From assembly GCA_963634745.1 (NCBI GenBank), contig CAVHCX010000007.1, positions 38,475-102,474 of the forward strand: a stretch of 64,000 nt of DNA. The letters run 5' to 3'. Position numbers and translations under genes: made by a program. The DNA is from CAKRJP01 sp963634745. GTDB lineage: Bacteria > Bacillota > Clostridia > Lachnospirales > Lachnospiraceae. Every line of letters starts with the position of its first letter. Within the stretch, counting starts at the first letter, position 1. Shown here piece by piece: positions 9,113 to 17,900 of this stretch. Under the pieces are notes generated by a model that was not told where the DNA came from, ran no database searches, and was given only the letters and a program-made list of their open reading frames with translations.

Positions 9113-10030
9113 TTAAAATACCACTGCCGATACCACCGGAATGGTAATTACGGAAAGTAAAGTAGAAAGGGCCACGATCCTGGCCGCCAATTCTTCATTT
9201 CCATCATATTGTTCTGCCAACATAACCACCATGCTGGCTGCCGGTGTGGCAAGAATGATCATGCACACATGGCAAAGCATCTGATTGTCTACTATACGAT
9301 TGATTAATAACATACCCACAATAGGAAGCACAAGCAGCTTGGCCAGGCAATAAACCAGAAGCTTCCAATCTGAAAATAATTTTCTTAATGGAATCTTGCA
9401 TAAGGATATTCCTATAACCATCATACTGAGGGGTGAAGTCAAATTGCTAAGGCCACTGGCCGTAGATTTAATAAATTGGGGCATTGGAAGCTGGGCAATA
9501 TACAAAAACAAGGCCAGAAATCCACAGAGTACTCCTACATTTAAAAAACTGCCTTTTTTCTTTTCAGCTTCTGCTCCTTCTTCAGAACTTACAACTTTCC
9601 GAATGCCATAGGTATAGATCAATACATTAAATGAAATCGAAAACAAGACCGCATACAATAAGGCTGAACTCCCATAGACTGCCGATATAATGGGATATCC
9701 CATAAATCCAATATTATTAAAGACTAAAGCAATCTGATAGATTCCCTTTTCTCTCGCCGGAAACTTGCAAAATAAGGGAAGAAGCGTTGCCATCCCCATA
9801 AGAACAGCATATACAGCAACAGCCAAAATAAGGGTGGTAATAAAATCCTTGCCCTTGATACTGCCATCACTATTAATGGCCGCTGAAATGATCATAGCAT
9901 TGTTAGCTACTTCCACCACAAGCCAGGATATTTTCTTACTGAAAATGTCATCAAATTTTCCTTTTTTACAAGCAAAATAGCCGATGAGCATATAGATAAA
10001 AAGGACCAGCATCTGCTGTAATAATATCAT
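9113..10030 (-). CDS. AEC (auxin efflux carrier) family permease
   Basis: Integral membrane transporter of about 305 aa with around ten hydrophobic segments, beginning LVLFIYMLIGYFACKKG. This is the pattern of bacterial AEC proteins that carry organic anions such as malate or lactate. Typical features are the paired helices, the AMIISAAIN stretch, the NNIGFMGYPI motif and ATPAASMVVMLAEQYDG near the C-terminus. A longer in-frame Met at 10084 would overlap the ACT gene. I chose the ATG at 10030 because AGGGGA stands about 8 nt upstream and the predicted protein then starts at the first helix. It is sandwiched between the ACT and HAD genes with short gaps. The substrate is unknown. Confidence 0.85.
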   Translation of the reverse strand: MILLQQMLVLFIYMLIGYFACKKGKFDDIFSKKISWLVVEVANNAMIISAAINSDGSIKGKDFITTLILAVAVYAVLMGMATLLPLFCKFPAREKGIYQIALVFNNIGFMGYPIISAVYGSSALLYAVLFSISFNVLIYTYGIRKVVSSEEGAEAEKKKGSFLNVGVLCGFLALFLYIAQLPMPQFIKSTASGLSNLTSPLSMMVIGISLCKIPLRKLFSDWKLLVYCLAKLLVLPIVGMLLINRIVDNQMLCHVCMIILATPAASMVVMLAEQYDGNEELAARIVALSTLLSVITIPVVSAVVF

Positions 10031-10040
10031 TCTAAGTCCC

Positions 10041-10484
10041 CTATGCGTTGGCCGTATAGGCCTCATCCGCACTATATACTTCATATCCGCAGCCTGTTAA
10101 AATATCAATAGCTCTGGCTACGTCATCGCTTTTTAATACAGCAGAGGCAGTATCTCCATTTGCAAATACATACATATACTGAATATCAATTTCTCCGTCC
10201 ACCAACTGATGCATTGCCTTGCTAAGAGAACCTGCTGCATGAGATACTCGAAAGGCAATAACATTAATCAGTCTTGCCTGGTAGCCTGCCTCCTGAAGGA
10301 GCTTTCTTCCCTTGTGGGGATCCGAAACGATTAATCTTAAAAGTCCATAATCGGAAGTATCTGCAAGATTAAGCGCTACGATATTTACATTCTTCTCTCC
10401 TAATATGTGCAGTACGTCATCCAAGCCTCCCGCTCTATCATCCATATATACTGTCAACTGCTGAATTGTATTACTGTATCCCAT
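10041..10484 (-). CDS. Tandem ACT-domain protein
   Basis: A 147-aa cytoplasmic protein made of two ACT domains (about 5-70 and 72-140). Copy 1 starts QLTVYMDDRAGGLDDVLHIL with GLLRLIVSD at its end; copy 2 contains SLSKAMHQLVDGEIDIQYMYVF. ACT pairs bind amino acids and usually regulate; stand-alone tandem ACT proteins of this type are common in Clostridia and often near amino-acid or CoA-ligase genes. There is no catalytic domain. An AGGAGG site lies 6 nt before the ATG. It ends 10 nt before the AEC permease, suggesting that the ligand may be related to the transported compound (inference). Confidence 0.88.
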   Translation of the reverse strand: MGYSNTIQQLTVYMDDRAGGLDDVLHILGEKNVNIVALNLADTSDYGLLRLIVSDPHKGRKLLQEAGYQARLINVIAFRVSHAAGSLSKAMHQLVDGEIDIQYMYVFANGDTASAVLKSDDVARAIDILTGCGYEVYSADEAYTANA

Positions 10485-10612
10485 AACATCCTCCTAAAAT
10501 TCCTTTTTTGATAAGCCAAAAAACAGCTCTCCCATCATTAAGCAATATTATAACACAGGCCTTTATCACTATGTTCGATAATTTTTCCTCTAATGTTTTT
10601 ATGATTTCTTTT

Positions 10613-11758
10613 TTATAAGCCAAAAATGGCTCGAAGGTCTGCTTCCTTACCCTGAATAGACCCCTGGATCATTTCCGCTTTTCCGCCGCCTCTGCCACCT
10701 AAGCTTTTTAATTGATCTCCATAGGGCCGAACGTCCTCCTTACGACTTCCGATCACGTAACGGTAGCCCTTCTTGTCATCCCCGGCAAAAATTGCGCAGG
10801 TTACGGCTCCCTTCTCCAGTAAAAGATTCATAAATTCTCTGGGTTCATTACCACTTAAGTCTGCATCAAAAATCAAGGTCACCGGATCCTCTACAGAAAT
10901 TTCTGCTGCCCGAAATGATAACAAATTTTGTTTTAAAGAAGCCAGTTCATTTTTCAAGCTTGCCTGCTCTTCCTTTAATTTTTCTACTGCATAAGCCACC
11001 TGATCTTCTTTGGCACACAGAGCGGCGGAGATAGCCTTTACGCTTTCTTCCTTGGTCTGATAATCCTTCAAGGCCCGCATGCCACTTAACATGTAGATTC
11101 GCTCCCCGCCTTTATAATTATCCATACGGACTAATTTGATCAGGCCGATCTCTCCGGTGCTGGCAGTATGGGGTGCACAGCATGCACAGATATCCACCCC
11201 GGGGATCTCAACGATTCGAACCTGGCCCTCAATTTCAATCTTGCTTCTGTATTCAAGTTCCTTAAGTTCCTCTTTCGATGGATATAAAATATGGATCGGA
11301 AGGTTTGCAAATACAACTTTGTTTGCCTCCTCCTCAATTTCCTTTAAGGCTTCCATGCTAATAGGGCCGTCAAAGTCCATGGTGCAATATTCATCTGCCA
11401 AATGAAATCCCACATTATTATAGCCATAACGCTTATGGACAAGTCCGGAAATAATATGCTCCCCGGAATGTTGCTGCATGCGGTCAAAACGAAGTCCCCA
11501 ATCAAGGCGCCCAGTCACCTGCTTTCCAACTTCCAAGGGCTCCTTGGTATAGTGATAAACCAGGCCTCCTTTTTCTTTCGTATCTACTACCCTCACAGAA
11601 TCTAGGTATCCCTGGTCTCCATACTGGCCGCCCCCTTCTGGGAAAAATGCGGTTTGATCCAGCACAAGCTCATAGCCTTTTTTACCTTCCTCACAAGAGA
11701 TTACGCTAGCCGTAAACTCCTGCATATATCCATCTTTATAAAATAACTTATCCGTCAT
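10613..11758 (-). CDS. Alanyl-tRNA editing protein, AlaX-L type with DHHA1 domain
   Basis: Trans-editing enzyme that hydrolyses Ser- or Gly-tRNA-Ala. The 381 aa hold an N-terminal beta-barrel like AlaRS (GGGQYGDQG at 42-50), then the zinc-binding editing domain with H97-x3-H101 (HSGEH) and C193-x3-H197. A coiled region (240-290) follows, then a DHHA1 domain with the GGRGGGKAEMIQGS signature near the C-terminus. It lacks the AlaRS aminoacylation domain, so it is a free-standing editor and not a truncated AlaRS. The gene lies directly downstream of argS, separated by a terminator. Start ATG with an AGGAGA-like site. Confident on family, and on editing by homology. Confidence 0.93.
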   Translation of the reverse strand: MTDKLFYKDGYMQEFTASVISCEEGKKGYELVLDQTAFFPEGGGQYGDQGYLDSVRVVDTKEKGGLVYHYTKEPLEVGKQVTGRLDWGLRFDRMQQHSGEHIISGLVHKRYGYNNVGFHLADEYCTMDFDGPISMEALKEIEEEANKVVFANLPIHILYPSKEELKELEYRSKIEIEGQVRIVEIPGVDICACCAPHTASTGEIGLIKLVRMDNYKGGERIYMLSGMRALKDYQTKEESVKAISAALCAKEDQVAYAVEKLKEEQASLKNELASLKQNLLSFRAAEISVEDPVTLIFDADLSGNEPREFMNLLLEKGAVTCAIFAGDDKKGYRYVIGSRKEDVRPYGDQLKSLGGRGGGKAEMIQGSIQGKEADLRAIFGL

Positions 11759-11776
11759 GATATTCTCCTCTTATAC

Positions 11777-11802
11777 AAAAAGCCCGGCAATCGCCGAGCT
11801 TT
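11777..11802 (-). terminator. Terminator of argS
   Basis: On the minus strand, AAAGCTCGGC pairs with GCCGGGCTTT around a 4-nt loop with one mismatch, followed by TTTTT. It starts 7 nt after the argS stop codon. Confidence 0.85.
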
Positions 11803-11809
11803 CAAAAAT

Positions 11810-13576
11810 CTACATCTTTTCAGGGGCTTCAAATCCCAGCACATCAATGCAGGATTCTAGGACTTCCTTGGTCACCTTAAGCAAGGCGATATAACTCTCT
11901 TTTCGTGCCTGATCCTCCTCTGACAGAATCTTTGTCTCATGATAGAACCTGTTAAATGCATTGGACAGGTCATAAATGTAAGCACAAATCTTATGAGGAG
12001 CCAATTCCTCATATGCAAGCTGCATGACATCATTGTACTTGGAAACCTCCAGCATCAAAGCCTTCTCACTGTCTCCCACTGCCGGAAGGATGATATGATC
12101 TTTTAAGTCCTTACCCTCAGCCATATATTTATTCAAAATAGATTTAATACGCACGATGGTATATAAAATATAAGGACCTGTATTTCCTTCAAAAGAGGTA
12201 AAACGATCTACATCGAAAACATAATCTTTGGAGGCCTGGTTTGAAAGATCTCCGTATTTGATCGCTGCAAGGCCGACAATCTTGGCAGTCTGTCTGGCTT
12301 CTTCTTCCTCCGCCGTACGGTTATCTGTAATTTTCTTATACATCTCATCTTCAATCTCAGCGATGAGATTTTCAAGGCGCATAACGCCGCCTTCTCTTGT
12401 CTTAAAAGGCTTTCCATCCTTTCCATTCATAGTTCCAAATCCCTGGAACCTAAGAGAAGTAGTCTCCGGAACAATTCCTGTTTTCTTAGCTGCACGAAAT
12501 ACCTGCACGAAGTGAAGCTCCTGACGCTTATCTACCACATAGATTACTTCATCCGGCTGATAATCCTGCTGTCTCTGGATCAAGGTGGCCAAATCGGTGG
12601 TTCCGTAAAGGGAAGCTCCGTCAGACTTCTGGATCATACACGGAGGAATCTCCTTGGTATCGGTCTCTTCTTTTACATCGATTACCAAGGCGCCATCATC
12701 CATGTGGGCAAATCCTTTTGCCTTCAGATCTTCGATCATAGCCGGAATATAAGCCTGGGCATCAGACTCTCCCTTCCAAAGGTCAAAGGTAACATTTAAA
12801 TTTTCATAATTTTTCTTAAGATCTGCTACGGAAACATTCATAATGTGATTCCAAATAGCTGTATATCCCCTATGTCCGTTCTGCAACAAATAGGTAGCAT
12901 GCAATGCTTCTTCTCTGTAAGAATCGTCTTCTTTTGCCTTTCCACTGGCTGTAGGATAAATCTCCTCAAGCTCACTGATGGTAAAAGGAGCTTCCTTTGG
13001 ATAGTCTCCTTCAAAGGAATCATCATAGTAGGGAAGTTCGGGTTTTCTCTTGCCTAATTCGGTAATGATAAGACCCATTTGATAGCCCCAGTCTCCAAGA
13101 TGTACATCTCCTAATACCTCATTGCCCACCTTGCGATTGATTCGCTTTAAGCTTTCTCCGATTACTGCGGAGCGAAGGTGTCCTACATGGAGGGGTTTCG
13201 CCACGTTAGGTCCGCCATAGTCAATGACAATCTTTCTGGGAGTAGCCAATTTATCAAGGCCCAGGTCCTTGTCTGCAGCCATCTCATTTAGGTATGCAGA
13301 AACTGCAGCCTCCTCCAACTTAATATTGATAAATCCCGGCTTTACCGCTTCAACTTCTTTGATCAACTTGCTGTCTTTTAAAAGACCTGCGACATCTTCT
13401 GCAATCATAAGTGGGGCCTTATGATAAGCTTTCGCTCCGGCCATAGCACCGTTACACTGGTATTCGCACAAATCCGGACGATTTGATAAGGTTACCTTGC
13501 CGTAGCTTCTATCATAGCCAGCCTGCTCAAATGCATTAGAGAGTTCCTCTGCAATTAAATCTATTATCTTCTTCAT
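11810..13576 (-). CDS. argS: Arginine--tRNA ligase
   Basis: Class I aminoacyl-tRNA synthetase (588 aa) charging tRNA-Arg. The N-terminal Arg-tRNA synthetase domain (1-100) recognises the tRNA D-loop. The catalytic domain has HIGH as HVGH (130-133, in GGPNVAKPLHVGHLRS). The KMSK loop is degenerate, as is common in ArgRS (GKPFKTREGGVM). The DALR anticodon domain ends the protein (about 460-588). The ATG is preceded by a GGAGAA site. A tRNA-Arg gene lies 136 nt upstream on the same strand with its own terminator between. No T-box was found, although many Firmicute synthetase genes have one. Confidence 0.97.
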   Translation of the reverse strand: MKKIIDLIAEELSNAFEQAGYDRSYGKVTLSNRPDLCEYQCNGAMAGAKAYHKAPLMIAEDVAGLLKDSKLIKEVEAVKPGFINIKLEEAAVSAYLNEMAADKDLGLDKLATPRKIVIDYGGPNVAKPLHVGHLRSAVIGESLKRINRKVGNEVLGDVHLGDWGYQMGLIITELGKRKPELPYYDDSFEGDYPKEAPFTISELEEIYPTASGKAKEDDSYREEALHATYLLQNGHRGYTAIWNHIMNVSVADLKKNYENLNVTFDLWKGESDAQAYIPAMIEDLKAKGFAHMDDGALVIDVKEETDTKEIPPCMIQKSDGASLYGTTDLATLIQRQQDYQPDEVIYVVDKRQELHFVQVFRAAKKTGIVPETTSLRFQGFGTMNGKDGKPFKTREGGVMRLENLIAEIEDEMYKKITDNRTAEEEEARQTAKIVGLAAIKYGDLSNQASKDYVFDVDRFTSFEGNTGPYILYTIVRIKSILNKYMAEGKDLKDHIILPAVGDSEKALMLEVSKYNDVMQLAYEELAPHKICAYIYDLSNAFNRFYHETKILSEEDQARKESYIALLKVTKEVLESCIDVLGFEAPEKM

Positions 13577-13653
13577 GATTTATTCTCCTGCCTATTTCTT
13601 AACCTAAGATCTGTTAAGAGCTCCACATTTAAAAAATGAAGCCAAAATAAAGT

Positions 13654-13681
13654 AAAAAAAAGAATGTGCAAAGCACATTCT
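13654..13681 (-). terminator. Strong terminator between tRNA-Arg and argS
   Basis: A perfect 9-bp stem (AGAATGTGC / GCACATTCT) with a 3-nt loop, followed on the minus strand by a run of seven or more T. It starts about 30 nt downstream of the tRNA 3' end. A small GTCGC/GCGAC hairpin (13695-13706) lies between the tRNA and this terminator. Confidence 0.9.
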
Positions 13682-13712
13682 CGCGCCAAGCACGGTCGCT
13701 TGCGACAAAATA

Positions 13713-13784
13713 CACACCCGGGCGGATTCGAACCGCCGCTCCCGCCTCCGGAGGGCGGTGCTCTATCCCCTGAGCTACGGGTGC
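13713..13784 (-). tRNA. tRNA-Arg (anticodon CCG)
   Basis: Full cloverleaf by hand on the minus strand. Acceptor GCACCCG/CGGGTGT has a G-U first pair; the D stem is GCTC/GAGC. The anticodon stem CCGCC/GGCGG encloses loop CTCCGGA, giving anticodon CCG (plus-strand 13749-13751), which reads codon CGG. The variable loop GAGC is 4 nt. The T arm is GGCGG-TTCGAAT-CCGCC. The discriminator is G and CCA is not encoded. The gene lies upstream of argS in the same direction. An ORF drawn across it is spurious. Confidence 0.95.
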
Positions 13785-13794
13785 ATGTCAATAT

Positions 13795-13818
13795 AAGGTG
13801 TCTCTTTCGAGACACCTT
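13795..13818 (-). other. GAAA-capped hairpin just upstream of tRNA-Arg
   Basis: A perfect 10-bp stem, AAGGTGTCTC / GAGACACCTT, with a GAAA tetraloop on the minus strand, ending 10 nt before the tRNA 5' end. The predicted promoter would start transcription at about the first base of this hairpin, so it would form the 5' leader of the tRNA transcript. It could instead be a terminator for the upstream Rpn-like gene, but the T-run after it is poor (TTATATT). Confidence 0.6.
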
Positions 13819-13822
13819 TGTA

Positions 13823-13851
13823 ATATTACCATATTTAATTTTCAATGTAAA
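13823..13851 (-). promoter_or_regulatory. Predicted promoter of tRNA-Arg
   Basis: Minus strand: -35 TTTACA (13846-13851), 17-bp spacer, -10 TAATAT (13823-13828). An alternative register, TTGAAA-17-TACAAA, is shifted six bases downstream. Either would start transcription near the leader hairpin. Confidence 0.45.
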
Positions 13852-13899
13852 TGAAATTCATCATTTTATCTTATACTCTTTTATTTTTTTCTTGCAATA

Positions 13900-14856
13900 C
13901 TAACTGTGTACACAAAGTTGTTCTTTGACCTGACCGATTTCTTCTTCCGTCGCGCCGGAATATTTCATAATATCTTCTGTTGACATATGTTGCAAGAGCA
14001 TGTTTTTTATAATACCTAATCGCTCAAGCCTAGCTCCTCGCTTCATACCTTGCTCAATACCCTTTTTTATTCCACGTTCTTCAATTCCCAAAGACAAATT
14101 ACACATCGTATCCAACTCCTTTCTGAAATGAGTCCCTACCGGCATGTCCTTTCGTTCACTTAACAATCTGATCTTGTCATTCGATGACATATGATTCGAA
14201 AAAATCGTACCAAGCATATAATGCAAATCACTATTTGTCGCCCTGAGAGTTTCCTCAACCAGGTTTTTGTCTATCCCAATTAGGAAAATATTAAGAAGTT
14301 TCAAATCCCCTTTCCATTCATGAGAACCCAGCAGTGGTGTATTCACTAGATGCAAGTAATTCATGCAGTTCTCATCCATGTTAAAGCAAATCCAAATAGA
14401 ATATGTCCGAATCATGTCTCCATAATTAGAATGGCTAAAATTTCTCTCCTTCTGGGATGCTATCAACCTGGAAATATAAAAAATTGTCCGATTTACCAGT
14501 GGATATGTTGGATTTTCAATTCCCTGAGCTTCCAGGTTGATAATGATGCGCCTGATGCCATCTTCCATTCGAACATAGAAAACTATATCGAAATAGATTG
14601 CTCCTTCTCCCGGTTCCTTACTCTCTGTATTATTTCCAGTGATTTTGCCATGAAAATTCCGGTTTGTTTCACCAGATTTTACACTGACTTCCGAAACCAA
14701 GGGATCCCCTTCGATCATCTCCATGATTTCTTCCGATCCCATGTCTTGAAATTCTGCAATCGTAAATTTCAAGATACGTGCCAAGACTTCTTTTTGGGAC
14801 AAAAGTTCCTTGGCATAAACGTCATACTGGACGTTCATCTTTTCTTCTTGGTTCAA
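13900..14856 (-). CDS. Rpn family / PD-(D/E)XK transposase-like nuclease
   Basis: A 318-aa protein of the Rpn/PDDEXK_2 'putative transposase' family, recombination-promoting nucleases found in many copies in Clostridia genomes. The nuclease core is visible as strand residue D90 (IYFDIVFYV), then E109-x-Q111 in IIINLEAQ. Next come the family-typical TYPLVNRTIFYISRLI and the SIWICFNM region. The C-terminus has the glycine/charged linker ERGIKKGIEQGMKRG, usual for the family. The start is TTG at 14856, supported by AGGAG 8 nt upstream; an ATG seven codons in is the alternative, poorly spaced. It has its own promoter. No inverted repeats or target duplications were seen around it, so it is not a demonstrable mobile element. 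Confidence 0.88.
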   Translation of the reverse strand: MNQEEKMNVQYDVYAKELLSQKEVLARILKFTIAEFQDMGSEEIMEMIEGDPLVSEVSVKSGETNRNFHGKITGNNTESKEPGEGAIYFDIVFYVRMEDGIRRIIINLEAQGIENPTYPLVNRTIFYISRLIASQKERNFSHSNYGDMIRTYSIWICFNMDENCMNYLHLVNTPLLGSHEWKGDLKLLNIFLIGIDKNLVEETLRATNSDLHYMLGTIFSNHMSSNDKIRLLSERKDMPVGTHFRKELDTMCNLSLGIEERGIKKGIEQGMKRGARLERLGIIKNMLLQHMSTEDIMKYSGATEEEIGQVKEQLCVHS

Positions 14857-14877
14857 ACTTTCTTCTCCTATACATTT

Positions 14878-14906
14878 ATTGTAATTAGTCTTTCAAGCCT
14901 CGTCAA
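14878..14906 (-). promoter_or_regulatory. Predicted promoter of the Rpn-like gene
   Basis: Minus strand: -35 TTGACG (14901-14906), 17-bp spacer, -10 TACAAT (14878-14883). The -35 abuts the adhesin stop codon, so the Rpn-like gene can be transcribed separately. Confidence 0.6.
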
Positions 14907-17900
14907 TTATTTTCCCTCTGGTCTTAGCTTCTTCTTCACAATTACACCAGTAGCTACAATTGCTAATCCTAACAAAACAATATAAGGAACAGCATTTGCA
15001 ACGTCACCGGTTTTAACAATAGAAGCAGCTGCCTTTGTTTCATTTGGTGAATTGGTAACTATCTTAGTTTTCTCACTAACAGTTACCGTCTGATCTTCGT
15101 CATTAATATCCTCGTGATTTGCAAGCTCATTTCCTTTTACATCGTAGAGCTTCTCAAATACAACTAAGCTCTTCTTCTCAAGAGAGGATGCATCAAATGT
15201 AAAGGTAACTTCTACACTTCCATTTGCCTTCTTAGGTGTAAAGCTAGTTTCTGCTGTCACTTCCTTTTTATCAACCAATACTTTTTCTCCTGTGGATTTA
15301 TCCATTAAGACACCGGACAGCTTGTATTCTTTTCCAGGAACTAAATTCTCATATTTGATGCTATCTACAATTGTTACCTGTCCACAAGTTACTGTATGGT
15401 CACCATCTTCCTTATCGCTAGCTGTCGTCTTGATCTCCGGGAAGTGTACACTCTGATCCTTGTCTGTGATGTCTGCATGAGTTGCTACTTTGTGTTCTGA
15501 CTCATATAAATCCTCAAATACAACAAGAGTCTTTCCCTTGAGTGTTGAACTATCAAAGGCAAACTTAATCTCTACTTCTCCGGAAGTCTCCGCTGCAGTA
15601 AAGCTAGTCTCTGCTACGATCTGATTTCCTTCTGCATTAAGGAATGGTTCTTTTGTATCCTTATCCATCAAGATTCCCTTAACGATATAAGTCTTTCCGA
15701 CAATAAGGTTTGTGTATTTAACAGTGTCAATAATGGTCGTTTCCTTGGATGGAAGTGCATTCTGTGAATCACTTACTGCATCCTTGGCTCTTGTCTTAAT
15801 CTCTGGGAAGTGGATACTCTGTCCTTCATCCTCAAGATCAGAATGTGTTGCTACAAGGTTTTTGTTGTAATATAAGTTTTCAAATACTACACTTGTCTTC
15901 CCTGCTAAAGTAGAAGCATTAAAGGTAAATGTAATATCAACTTCACCTTCTGTCTTCTCTGCGGTAAAGCTAGCTTCTGATGTAACTTCTTTTCCTTCTG
16001 TGTCTAAAAGTTTCTTTCCTGTTTCCTTATCCATCAAAGTTCCCTGTAGGGTATACTCTTTGCCAGGGATCAGATTCTTATAAGCTACAGTATCTACGAT
16101 CGTTACGTTTTCTTTTGCCTGTGAAAGTGATCCATCAGTCTCAGAATCCTTAGCTGTTGTCTTAACTTCCGGGAAGTAAATGGTCTGGCCTTCATCCTCA
16201 AGATCAGAATGTGTCGCTACAAGTTTTCCATTGCGATAAAGGTCTTCAAATACTACCATAGTCTTTCCGGCATAATCAGATGCATCAAAGGTAAAGGTAA
16301 CTTCTACCGTTCCATCTGTCTCCTTTGCCGTAAAGCTAGTCTCTGCTGTAATCTTATCTCCATCGGAATCTTTCATAGCTTTTCCGGTTTCCTTGTCCAC
16401 CAAAGTACCACTGATGGTATATTTTTTTCCAACCGTCAGATTCTTGTAAGTTACTGTGTCAACAATACTTACCTTCTCCTTTGCGGCTGAAATATGGTCC
16501 TGGGTCTCGGAATCCTTTGCCGCTGTCTTAATCTCGGGATTCTTTTCAAAAGAAATGGTCTGACCTTTATCATCGATATCTTTATGATCTATAACCAAGT
16601 TCCCGTCTTTATCATAGCATTCCTCAAATACTACCACATCTTTTCCTTCCATACCGGTGCCATCAAAAACAAAGGTCACATCTATCAATCCATTTTTAGT
16701 TACCGTTTTAAAAGTCGTTTCTGCTGTAATTTCATTTCCATTAATATCTGAAAGTTTTCCTCCTGTTTCCTTATCCATAAGGACACCTTTTACGGTATAG
16801 ATATTATTTTTCTTAAGGCCTGTATAAAATACGGTATCAACAAGGGTAACTTCTTTACTTGCATAGGCGGTATGAATATTGCTTGTTGCATCCTTAGCCG
16901 TGGTTTGCATTGCCAAATCTGCATTGGTAATGGTTCCATAATCTAGAGTAAAGCCAGGCATAGAAATGGTAAAGACTCCCTTAAACAGAACCTTGTCTGC
17001 ATTGGCATCACATCTTAATTCTTGGATGGTATAGGTGTCATATGGAAATGCGCCTACAGAATCCTTTACAGGAACCTGCTTGCCATCAGCGTCCAAACCA
17101 AACCAGGTTCCACTCTTCGCTTTTCCTGCATTGGTGTTTTCACTGTGCTCTACATACTTTGATTCACTGGAATAATATCCATTTTCATCAGTGTAAATGA
17201 TATGGCTCTCACCGGTTGTATTGGATGTAATCTTAAATGGAATGTTAGCCATTCTCTCAGAAGTCTCTGCATCAGACTTTGTAAAGGTGATATCTCCACG
17301 AATGACATTGTTCTTAATTGCAGTTTCCTTCTTATTAAGATCTACGATCACTCCGTTTTCCTTGATCGTGAAGATTCCTGTAAGGCCGGATCCTGTTGCC
17401 AGATATCCTTTTGGAGCCTTGGTCTCTTCGTAGCTGTACTTACCATATGGAAGAAGGTCTTTTGCTGACTTAGCAATTCCCTTTTCATTGGTTACAAGAG
17501 TTGCAACTACCTGGCCTTTCTTGTAAGTCTTTCCGTTTACAATAACGTCATGAGAACTCTGATTTGTAATCTCAAATTCAGCACCTACTAAAGTAGCAGC
17601 TCCCTGGGCTTTTTGAGTGTTGGACTCATTATCCCACTTACCAAGCTGTACACCACCACGGATGACGTTATTCTTAATTGCTCTTGTATCATTGTTAAGA
17701 TCAACGACAACTCCATCCTCAGCAATAAATACTTCCTGGGAAATACAATCACCTGTATTTAAATATCCGCCAGGAGCCCCAGTCTCTTTTACTTCGTAAA
17801 GACCATATGGCAGAGCATCGTTTGCTGTCTGGGCATTACCATTTGCATCGGTTGTGAGTGTCATGACAGTCTGATCTTTTCCATAAGCCTGTCCGTTAAC

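Noticed and set aside
13577..13712. T-box riboswitch upstream of argS
   Set aside because: No AGGGTGG-like T-box sequence or specifier structure is present; the gap holds a terminator and short spacer.
13573..13903. Two ORFs (both strands) crossing the tRNA-Arg region
   Set aside because: They run through a fully base-paired tRNA and two hairpins, lack RBSs and resemble no protein.
14350..14985. 211-aa plus-strand ORF across the Rpn-like gene and adhesin end
   Set aside because: Antisense to two real genes and crossing a promoter; Cys/Phe-rich shadow.
15069..16912. Regular spaced repeats resembling a CRISPR-like array
   Set aside because: The period is about 366 bp, in frame, and encodes VaFE domains; no cas genes.
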